A DNA stretch of 12,174 nt from CAYWMP01 sp964459445 (lineage in GTDB: Bacteria > Desulfobacterota > DSM-4660 > Desulfatiglandales > HGW-15). Numbering within the stretch: position 1 is the first letter of the stretch; each line of letters begins with the position of its first letter. Where the stretch lies: assembly GCA_964459445.1 (NCBI GenBank), contig CAYWMP010000179.1:1-12174 (forward strand). Direction: 5' to 3'. This document shows, piece by piece, positions 6,453 to 12,174 of this stretch. The position numbers and the translations under genes were made by a program. The notes below the pieces were generated by a model. It ran no database searches. It worked only from the letters and a program-made list of their open reading frames with translations, and had not been told where the DNA came from.

Positions 6453-6481
6453 TTGGAGTAGAAGCTTTAATCTATTATAAA
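6453..6481 (+). promoter_or_regulatory. Sigma-70-type promoter for the PEP-synthase-like gene
   Basis: TTGGAG (6453-6458), a 17-bp spacer, then TATAAA (6476-6481), about 48 bp before the ATG at 6529. The -35 match is moderate. No terminator-like element separates it from the gene. The rest of the 6266-6452 gap holds only weak inverted repeats (for example CGGTA/TACCG around 6383-6404). Confidence 0.4.
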
Positions 6482-6512
6482 AACAGGAGGACAACAATCC
6501 CTATATCCCTTT

Positions 6513-6527
6513 GGAGGAAGTGCCTCC
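6513..6527 (+). promoter_or_regulatory. Ribosome-binding site inside a small hairpin
   Basis: GGAGG at 6513-6517 is the only good ribosome-binding site for the ATG at 6529. It is exactly complementary to CCTCC at 6523-6527 across a 5-nt loop, so the site could be masked. It also argues for the ATG over the TTG at 6511, whose nearest AGGAGG is about 20 nt away. Confidence 0.45.
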
Positions 6528-6528
6528 C

Positions 6529-9087
6529 ATGCTGTTAACAAAGTCGTTCATATACTGGGCCCGTCAGGTGTTTTCATCCGGGCATCTAGTTCAGGATAAA
6601 TATGAGGCGTTCAGATCGCTGCTTGGCCAAGACAAGCGGGCCCATGAACTGATGGCAGAGCTGGAAGAGATCTATCACAATCAGCTCAGGGTGGATTTTA
6701 CGAGAATCGAGAACCTCTACCACGAATTGTCCCGGTGCGTTTCGGGGATGGCAAAAGATCTCAATGAAATGCGCCCCTCTCGATATCATGAATTGAAGTC
6801 CTATTTCAAAAAGCTGGATTCTTACGCAAGGTTCATCTTTGAGTCACCGGCAATCGATACCAGTCCCCCATTTACCTTCCCACTGAACAAGATCCCGCCG
6901 GAGGGTCTCCCGCAGGTTGGGGCAAAGGCCTTCAGGATGGCCCGGTTGAAACGGGAGCTCGAGCTGCCCATCCCTCGAGGATATGTGCTTACAAAAAATG
7001 CCTTTCACCGTTTTGTCGCCTTCAATAACTTGAGAGAAAAAATCGACAAAAGGCTTTCAGATCTGGATATCCAATCCACCCGATCTTTGAATTCCACATC
7101 TCACGACATCATGGAGAGGGTGCTGGAGGCGCAGATGCCGCCAGAGGTTGAAGCGGTCCTGCGCGACGCTTTTGATGCCATTCAGGAGACCGCAGGCGAT
7201 GGGTTGCGGGTGGCCATACGAAGCAGTGCCGTGGGGGAGGACACACAGGCAACCTTTGCGGGACAGTACAAAAGTATCCTAAATGTAGGCAGGGAAGGCG
7301 TAGCGGATGCCTACCGGGAAATCCTGGCGAGTAAATATGCCCCGGAGGCACTCTACTACAGGATCAGTTACGGTCTATCGGACCGGGAAACCCCGATGGC
7401 GGTTTTGATGCTGGAGATGATCGATGCCACGGCAAGCGGCATTGTGTATACTACAGACCTCGATGGCGAAGACCCGGAAATCATGAACATCCACTCTATC
7501 TGGGGGCTCGGAGAACTGCTGGTCGGCGGTAGGGGATCCCCGGATGTCATCTCGGTTGTCAAAGAGCAAAAACCGCAGATCCATTCCAAAAGGGTGGGAA
7601 TGAAAACTAATGAATCTGTTCTTGATGAGAACGGTTTTACAAAAACGATCCCTGTTGATGCTGAAAGGCGCCATTCCTTTTCTCTTGATGACGCCTCCGC
7701 CCAGACTCTGGCCGAATATGCACTGAGAATCGAGGCCCATTACGGTGAGCCGCAGGATATTGAATGGTGTATGGCCCAGGACCATCGCCTCTATGTCCTT
7801 CAATCGAGGCCCCTCAGATCAGAGGAATGGGAAGTCGAGAAACCGGAATGTGACTTCAAAGACATAATGAACGCAGTGCTGATCACGGGCGGAGACCGGG
7901 CCTGTGGTGGAATCGGGGCTGGAAAGGCTTACATTGTGAGGAGCGAATCTGACCTTGACCGACTCCCGGTAGACGCTGTGTTGGTTGCCAGGGATGCGCT
8001 GCCTCAATACGTAAAGGTCATGGACCGGCTCAGCGCGGTGGTGACCGATGTGGGCAGCACCGCCGGTCATTTCTCTTCTGTGGCGCGTGAGTTCGGCGTA
8101 CCCACCCTGGTTAACACCGGGAATGCAACGGAAAAACTGCCAATGGGCCGGGAGATGACAGTATATGCGGACGCCAATGTGGTCTACGACGGCATAGTCG
8201 AGGCCATGCTGGATAGCCCCTGTGCCCAAAGGGATCTTTTGAGGGACAGTCCCTTTGCCCGTAAGCTGCAATACCTCATGCGTTTTGTTTCGCATCTCGA
8301 GCTCGTCGATCCCAGGGAGAAATCCTTCGTGGCTGAAAAGGTCCGATCACTGCATGACATCATCCGTTTCTGCCATGAGAAGGCCCTCCTGGAGATGTTT
8401 CACATTGGAGACAAGCGAATCAGAAAGATAGGCGGGTCGAAGAAGCTCCTCTCAAAAATACCGATGCTCTTCTACGTGCTGGATGTGGGCGGTGGTTTGC
8501 GGGAGGATCTGGCAGAGGAAAAGGCCGTAAGAATGGAGGATATCACCAGCTCTCCTATGCAGGCGGTTCTGCGTGGGTTGACCCACCCGGATATTCGCTG
8601 GGGCGATTTCACACATTTTGACTGGGCTGAGTTCGACAAGATGATCATGAGCGGAGGGATCATCAGCCCGGAATCGGCCGTTTTTGCAAGCTACGCCATT
8701 CTCGCCAGGGATTATCTCAACCTGAACTTGCGCTTTGGATACCATTTTGTCATCCTGGATGTGCTCTGTGGAGACAATCCGGCAGACAACTATGTGTTGT
8801 TTCGATTTGCCGGAGGCGGGGCCGATATCGATCAGAGATCTCTTCGGGCGGATTTTTTGAAGGGCGTGCTTGAAAGACTCGGGTTTGAGGTCGACAAGAA
8901 ATGGGATCTCGTAGACGGTCGTCTTCAGGGCGAGGGCAAAGAGCAATTGGAGCAATTGCTCGATTGGGTGGGTCGGCTCTTGGGCGCCACAAGGCTTATG
9001 GACATGTACCTCAAAGACAACGCCATGGTCGCGGATTTTGTGGAGGATTTCATGAATGGACGATATCATTTTGCCTCGGTGGAATAG
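6529..9087 (+). CDS. PEP/pyruvate-binding dikinase-like phosphotransferase with unusual C-terminus
   Basis: An 852-residue relative of PEP synthase (pyruvate, water dikinase). An N-terminal helical region covers about 1-110. The ATP-grasp nucleotide-binding domain follows (about 115-430) with IRSSAVGED (230-238), FAGQ (243-246), EPQDIEW (407-413) and LYVLQSRP (421-428). A swivelling phosphohistidine domain (about 445-560) has TDVGSTAGHFSSVARE, in which H514 is the likely phosphate carrier (usual motif GGxTSHAA). The last 280 residues do not show the PEP/pyruvate-binding TIM-barrel motifs of PpsA; the region is unrecognised and contains VLDVGGG, FTHFDW and RFAGGGADI. The protein probably transfers phosphate from ATP via His to an acceptor other than pyruvate, as rifampin phosphotransferases and water dikinases do (inference). 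ATG 6529 was chosen for GGAGG 11 nt upstream; a TTG at 6511 is less likely. Confidence 0.88.
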   Translation: MLLTKSFIYWARQVFSSGHLVQDKYEAFRSLLGQDKRAHELMAELEEIYHNQLRVDFTRIENLYHELSRCVSGMAKDLNEMRPSRYHELKSYFKKLDSYARFIFESPAIDTSPPFTFPLNKIPPEGLPQVGAKAFRMARLKRELELPIPRGYVLTKNAFHRFVAFNNLREKIDKRLSDLDIQSTRSLNSTSHDIMERVLEAQMPPEVEAVLRDAFDAIQETAGDGLRVAIRSSAVGEDTQATFAGQYKSILNVGREGVADAYREILASKYAPEALYYRISYGLSDRETPMAVLMLEMIDATASGIVYTTDLDGEDPEIMNIHSIWGLGELLVGGRGSPDVISVVKEQKPQIHSKRVGMKTNESVLDENGFTKTIPVDAERRHSFSLDDASAQTLAEYALRIEAHYGEPQDIEWCMAQDHRLYVLQSRPLRSEEWEVEKPECDFKDIMNAVLITGGDRACGGIGAGKAYIVRSESDLDRLPVDAVLVARDALPQYVKVMDRLSAVVTDVGSTAGHFSSVAREFGVPTLVNTGNATEKLPMGREMTVYADANVVYDGIVEAMLDSPCAQRDLLRDSPFARKLQYLMRFVSHLELVDPREKSFVAEKVRSLHDIIRFCHEKALLEMFHIGDKRIRKIGGSKKLLSKIPMLFYVLDVGGGLREDLAEEKAVRMEDITSSPMQAVLRGLTHPDIRWGDFTHFDWAEFDKMIMSGGIISPESAVFASYAILARDYLNLNLRFGYHFVILDVLCGDNPADNYVLFRFAGGGADIDQRSLRADFLKGVLERLGFEVDKKWDLVDGRLQGEGKEQLEQLLDWVGRLLGATRLMDMYLKDNAMVADFVEDFMNGRYHFASVE

Positions 9088-9097
9088 GAGGCTATTT

Positions 9098-9182
9098 GTC
9101 ACTAGTCATTGGTCAATTGCCGAGCGGTTGATGCACATATTTCTTTTCTTGAACCGCCCACGAATGACAATTGACGAGTGAC
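9098..9182. repeat. Inverted clusters of GTCA-type heptamers
   Basis: Three consecutive 7-mers at 9098-9118 (GTCACTA, GTCATTG, GTCAATT) are mirrored on the opposite strand at 9162-9182 (GAATGAC, AATTGAC, GAGTGAC). GCGGTT (9124-9129) pairs with AACCGC (9152-9157) inside, so the block can fold into an imperfect stem. A third cluster (AAATGAC, GAAAGAC, CCATGAC at 9232-9252) runs into the start codon of the next gene. Confidence 0.7.
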
Positions 9183-9226
9183 CCCAGTGAAATGGTCCCT
9201 CGACGTATCGAGGGAATTTCACGGGG
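9182..9226 (+). terminator. Long interrupted hairpin before the phosphatase gene
   Basis: CCCC, bulged A, GTGAAAT, GGT, CCCTCGA, loop CGTA, TCGAGGG, A, ATTTCAC, GGGG: 18 paired positions in a 45-nt element. There is no T-run after it, so intrinsic termination is uncertain. It lies between the PEP-synthase-like gene and the phosphatase gene and may be a processing or attenuation element. Confidence 0.45.
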
Positions 9227-9247
9227 CAAGCAAATGACGAAAGACCC

Positions 9248-10345
9248 ATGACCACTTCAGAATACCAGCTAACATGGATAACAAATAGCCTGGCTGTCGG
9301 TCATGCGCCCATGTCCTATGCAGACCTGGATGCGATCATGGCGCAAGGCATCGATGCCATTGTGAATCTATGCGGTGAATTCTGCGATCTGCATGAGATA
9401 GAGGAAAAGACCGGCTTCGAAGTCTATTATCTCCCCATACCGGATGAATGTGCGCCCGACATGGATGAGATGGAAAAGGCCCTTGCCTGGCTGGATGAAG
9501 CTATCTATCTCGGCAAAAAGATACTGGTGCACTGCCGATTCGGAGTAGGGCGCACAGGGACCTTTGTGACGGCATATTTGCTCAGGAAAGGCCTCGGCCT
9601 AAAAGTCGCCTCAAAAAAAATAGGGCAAACGCGGTCAGCACCGACATCATACAGTCAGTGGAAGCTCATCAAGAAATACGGCAAAAGATCAGGGGTATTG
9701 AGAATAAGAGAACCATCACTCGAAAGCAAAAGCGTGGTAGATCTGAGAGACTTTTTTTCAAGATATGAGGGGTTGGTACAAAGGCTTGAGGAGGATATCA
9801 AAGAGATCCCTAAAGATCATGGCCATATCGTGCCATGCGGGCTTGAATCATCGTCATGTTGCTTTCAATATTTTGACATACAGTTAATCGAGGTGATTTA
9901 TGTTCATAACAAAATGAACAGGACCCTTGGGAGTGATGTAAGATCAGAGGTAATACACAAGGCTATGGAGGCGAGTAAAAGGATCAGAGGCCAAAAAGCA
10001 GGATCGACGGGAAAAGAGAGCGTGCCTGAAGGGTCCAATTGGCGTTCTTGCCAAGACAACACAAAAGAGAACATCTTGTGCCCCCTAAATAGAGATCTCC
10101 AATGCTGCTTATATGAATACAGACCTATTCGCTGCAGATTGCATGGCATACCCAAAGGTTTCATCGACCTTGACCGGATAAATGCAGCCATACTCGACAT
10201 CTCTCGAGAAGCCTTTCATGCTTTCTCGGGGTCTCATCTTGGGGAAAAAGCTCTATCATTTTCCTTGCCTGATGGCGTTTCCGGCCGGTTCGTTCAGGAA
10301 TACTTCTACTATCTCGCATCTCTTAGTTGCGAGCTGAAATACTAA
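9248..10345 (+). CDS. Dual-specificity phosphatase fused to a YkgJ-like Cys-cluster domain
   Basis: A 365-residue two-domain protein. Residues about 1-150 are a dual-specificity/Tyr phosphatase domain with the CX5R signature VHCRFGVGRTGT: nucleophile C96, R102 in the phosphate loop, and D66 or D71 (PDECAPD) as candidate general acid. After a helical linker (about 160-190), residues about 195-300 carry a Cys pattern like YkgJ/UPF0153 zinc- or iron-chelating proteins: C197, C204-C205, then C278, C286-C287 and C296 in CCLYEYRPIRCRLHG. The CxxC part of the first cluster is looser than usual and a Lys/Ser-rich insert (about 240-275) separates the clusters. The start ATG lies inside a heptamer repeat with only a weak GAAAGA upstream. 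The stop overlaps the convergent receiver gene by 3 bp. Substrate unknown; one candidate is the phosphotransferase upstream. Confidence 0.85.
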   Translation: MTTSEYQLTWITNSLAVGHAPMSYADLDAIMAQGIDAIVNLCGEFCDLHEIEEKTGFEVYYLPIPDECAPDMDEMEKALAWLDEAIYLGKKILVHCRFGVGRTGTFVTAYLLRKGLGLKVASKKIGQTRSAPTSYSQWKLIKKYGKRSGVLRIREPSLESKSVVDLRDFFSRYEGLVQRLEEDIKEIPKDHGHIVPCGLESSSCCFQYFDIQLIEVIYVHNKMNRTLGSDVRSEVIHKAMEASKRIRGQKAGSTGKESVPEGSNWRSCQDNTKENILCPLNRDLQCCLYEYRPIRCRLHGIPKGFIDLDRINAAILDISREAFHAFSGSHLGEKALSFSLPDGVSGRFVQEYFYYLASLSCELKY

Positions 10346-10701
10346 TCACTTAACACCTTTTCCACTTTTTCTTCCAATTCTTCTATATCAACAGGTTTAA
10401 CACAGTATTCGCCTGCCCCCAGTACCAATGATTCTTGGGCGGTCTCCAGTGTAGGATAACCCGTCAACATGATGGCACGCATTGAAGGCCGTATTTTCTT
10501 CAATTCCTGAAGAACCTCTATGCCGCTAATCTTTTTCAACTTGATATCCAGAATGGCGAGATCTACTGCTGTTGACCGAGCAAAATCCAGCGCTTCTTCT
10601 TCCTCGGTGAAGGTAAAGATTTCGTGTCCCTTCTTTTGCAGTACTCGCTGTATCATCATCACGGCATCTAGAACGTCGTCCAAAACCAATATCTTAGCCA
10701 T
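10342..10701 (-). CDS. Stand-alone response-regulator receiver protein
   Basis: A 119-residue CheY-like single-domain receiver with all canonical residues: acidic pair D8-D9, phospho-acceptor D52 (AILDIK), T80 (IMLTGY) and K102 (CVKPVD). There is no output domain, so it must act through partner proteins. The frame stays open upstream to 10860, but that extension is not receiver-like. The ATG at 10701 starts the first beta strand (MAKILVLDD) and has a purine-rich GAGGAGAGAAG about 8 to 18 nt upstream. It lies downstream of the YyaL-like gene on the same strand and tail-to-tail with the phosphatase gene (stops overlap at 10342-10345). It shares a ...GHE-x-FTF-like stretch and register with the degenerate receiver at 1948-2310. 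Its cognate kinase is not in the window. Confidence 0.93.
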   Translation of the reverse strand: MAKILVLDDVLDAVMMIQRVLQKKGHEIFTFTEEEEALDFARSTAVDLAILDIKLKKISGIEVLQELKKIRPSMRAIMLTGYPTLETAQESLVLGAGEYCVKPVDIEELEEKVEKVLSD

Positions 10702-10751
10702 CAGTGAATCTTCTCTCCTCTCTAATAATTGCCCTGTGCCATAAATACCAA

Positions 10752-10839
10752 GGGGAGCACTTAAAAAGTTGTGATGGGCTGAGGGATGGCCAGGGTGCGG
10801 ATGCCCCTGATGAAACCAATACAGACAAGTGTGCTCCCC
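10752..10839. repeat. Widely spaced 9-bp inverted repeat (GGGGAGCAC / GTGCTCCCC)
   Basis: Perfect 9-bp arms at 10752-10760 and 10831-10839 enclose about 70 bp in the gap between the YyaL-like gene and the receiver gene. Next to it TATTTTATCAT is repeated directly at 10850-10860 and 10869-10879, the second copy overlapping the stop of the YyaL-like gene. It could be an mRNA fold or the remnant of a small element; no clean target duplication is seen. Confidence 0.4.
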
Positions 10840-10867
10840 ATAAACGGGATATTTTATCATAGTAAGG

Positions 10868-12174
10868 TTATTTTATCATGCTGAGCATTTCCTTGATATC
10901 GGTTGTGGGTTTTAGGCAGGCTGTGGCGACGCATACATAGGCCGTCGCTTTGCCGTTTATGCTTGCATGCTCCCTGACGAAACCGGCCACATCAAGGATG
11001 CCCGGAGATTTTTCACCCGAAGGTCGAAAGAGGGTCACCTTGTTAGGGAAATAGTCACCTGTGAGGGCCTTGAGCATCTCGCTGGTGTCCTTTGCTCCCG
11101 GCTTTCCAACAACAACCACTTCGTAGGCCGGTCCCAGGGCAAAGTCGGCGGCAACCAGGAACTGCGTGTATCCGGATGGAAACTGATGTATTTGTCCGGA
11201 AAATGCCAGGATGGTTTCTGAAGCCTTTTTTTCTAACTCGGGGTCAGCCGTGAATCTTGCAAGCCGCAGGAGATTGTAGGCGGCCACGGCATTACCTGAA
11301 GGGACAGCGCCGTCATAGACTTCCTTTTTCCGCACGATGAGGACTTCGCCATCGTCAGGCGTAAAAAAGAATCCGCCCCTATCCTTGTCCCAGAAGTGTT
11401 TTAGCAATTCGTCGTTGAGGTCTAAAGCGGTTCTCAAATAATGGGCCTCAAAGGTTGCCTGGTAGAGTTCGATCAGTCCCCAAATCAAAAAGGCATAGTC
11501 ATCCACCAGGCCTTCTATTTTGGCCTCGCCTTCCCTGAAGCGGTGAAGAAGCCGGCCGTCTTCTTTGCGAAGATGTTTCATGATAAATTCGACCGCCCTT
11601 TTGGCTGCTTCGGCATACTCGGGTTCTCCGAGGACTCGGGCGCCCCTGGCAAAGGCGGCGATCATCAAGCCGTTCCAATCGGTGAGTACCTTGTCATCCT
11701 TATAGGGATGGATACGCTTTTCACGGACTTCGAAGAGTTTTTTTCGGGCTTCAATGATTTGTGTCTCAAGGACGGATGGCGATATCTCGACTTCAGAGGC
11801 GATTTCAGAAAGGGACTTACCCATATAGAGGATATTGGTGCCGGTTTCATGACCCGTGGCCTCCTCCTTGAAATTGCCCCCCGATGCCACGTTAAAGACT
11901 CGAATGAAGAGGGCGGATGCATCTTTGCCAAGGATCTCCTGAATCTCCTTCTCCTCCCAGACATAGAATTTCCCCTCTTCGCCTTCGCTGTCCGCATCCT
12001 CGGCGGAATAAAATCCGCCCTCCGAGCCCGTCATGTCGCGCAGTACATAGGTGAAAATCTCTCGAGCCGTGTTCCCATAAATTTCGTTTCCCGTAACCTG
12101 AAAGGCTTCTATATAGGCCAGGGCCAACATGGCCTGATCATAAAGCATTTTCTCAAAATGGGGGACGAGCCATT
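10868..12174 (-). CDS. YyaL/DUF255 (spermatogenesis-associated protein 20-like) family protein, C-terminal part
   Basis: The 3' part of a gene that enters from beyond the right edge; about 435 residues are visible. It begins in the family signature WLVPHFEKMLYDQA, so the N-terminal thioredoxin-like domain and the first glycosidase-like helices are outside the window. The rest is the six-hairpin (alpha/alpha-toroid-like) region: GGFYSAEDADSEGEEGKFYVW, DKVLTDWNGLMIAA, LVDDYAFLIWGLIEL and DGAVPSGNAVAA are family hallmarks. The C-terminus has YVCVATACLKPTTD with a Cys pair typical of the group. The family is widespread but its biochemical role is unsettled; a sugar-binding/epimerase-like fold joined to a thioredoxin fold is known. 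The ATG at 12148 is internal (FEKM), not the start. The receiver gene follows 166 nt downstream on the same strand. Confidence 0.93.
   Translation of the reverse strand, partial: WLVPHFEKMLYDQAMLALAYIEAFQVTGNEIYGNTAREIFTYVLRDMTGSEGGFYSAEDADSEGEEGKFYVWEEKEIQEILGKDASALFIRVFNVASGGNFKEEATGHETGTNILYMGKSLSEIASEVEISPSVLETQIIEARKKLFEVREKRIHPYKDDKVLTDWNGLMIAAFARGARVLGEPEYAEAAKRAVEFIMKHLRKEDGRLLHRFREGEAKIEGLVDDYAFLIWGLIELYQATFEAHYLRTALDLNDELLKHFWDKDRGGFFFTPDDGEVLIVRKKEVYDGAVPSGNAVAAYNLLRLARFTADPELEKKASETILAFSGQIHQFPSGYTQFLVAADFALGPAYEVVVVGKPGAKDTSEMLKALTGDYFPNKVTLFRPSGEKSPGILDVAGFVREHASINGKATAYVCVATACLKPTTDIKEMLSMIK

Noticed and set aside
6511..6528. TTG start for the dikinase-like gene
   Set aside because: The TTG lies inside the only usable ribosome-binding region; the nearest AGGAGG is about 20 nt away. 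ATG 6529 with GGAGG upstream is better.
8452..9102. 216-codon minus-strand open frame under the dikinase-like C-terminus
   Set aside because: The plus-strand frame continues unbroken from recognised domains; the antisense product shows no known motif.
10720..10745. TGGCAC on the minus strand as a sigma-54 promoter for the receiver gene
   Set aside because: No GC at the required 10-bp distance from GG.
10752..10839. Miniature transposable element bounded by GGGGAGCAC
   Set aside because: The arms are only 9 bp and no adjacent target duplication is visible; reported only as an inverted repeat.
10702..10860. Upstream extension of the minus-strand receiver frame, with an ATG at 10860
   Set aside because: The extra residues (MIKYPVYGEHTC...) are not receiver-like. 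The domain begins with MAKILVLDD at 10701, and the extension contains the inverted-repeat DNA.

Overview
The window looks like chromosomal DNA of a Desulfobacterota-type (sulfate-reducer-like) bacterium. This is inferred from gene content, not from a marker gene: a sigma-54 two-component regulator, two TauE/SafE-type anion exporters (one with a large periplasmic domain), a tiny Cys-rich protein next to the second exporter, stand-alone receiver proteins and a PEP-synthase-like protein. I found no rRNA, tRNA, CRISPR array, transposase or phage gene.

Left part (1-2844). The 3' end of a sensor histidine kinase gene overlaps the gene of an NtrC-family response regulator. The kinase reading frame is broken near the window edge. 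Flipping positions 17-49 in place restores an open frame and a complete ATP-binding G1 box, so this is a short inversion or a chimeric artefact. A 262-bp gap follows. It holds two near-identical 18-bp palindromes (TGCAA-N8-TTGCA) and a textbook -24/-12 sigma-54 promoter, and the spacing fits enhancer control by the regulator just upstream. Downstream lie a receiver-like protein that has lost its phospho-acceptor Asp and a four-helix membrane protein in the same frame, separated from it by one stop codon.

Middle part (2938-6265). A long TauE/SafE exporter with a signal peptide and periplasmic domain is followed by a strong hairpin and then by a three-helix coiled-coil membrane protein with Oxa1/EMC3/DUF106-like architecture. 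Convergent to these, on the minus strand, is a two-gene operon: a 47-residue Cys-rich protein and a compact 250-residue TauE/SafE protein.

Right part (6266-12174). A divergent promoter region leads to a large PEP/pyruvate-binding phosphotransferase-like protein. It has the ATP-grasp and phosphohistidine domains but an unusual C-terminal domain. An intergenic block of GTCA-type heptamer repeats and a long hairpin precedes a fusion of a dual-specificity phosphatase with a YkgJ-like Cys-cluster domain. On the minus strand are a canonical stand-alone receiver and the 3' part of a YyaL/DUF255-family gene that runs off the window.

Working view (inference): a two-component system senses an unknown, possibly sulfur-oxyanion or envelope, signal and switches on a sigma-54 operon. 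That operon encodes a pseudo-receiver, membrane proteins and a TauE exporter, with a second exporter operon alongside.
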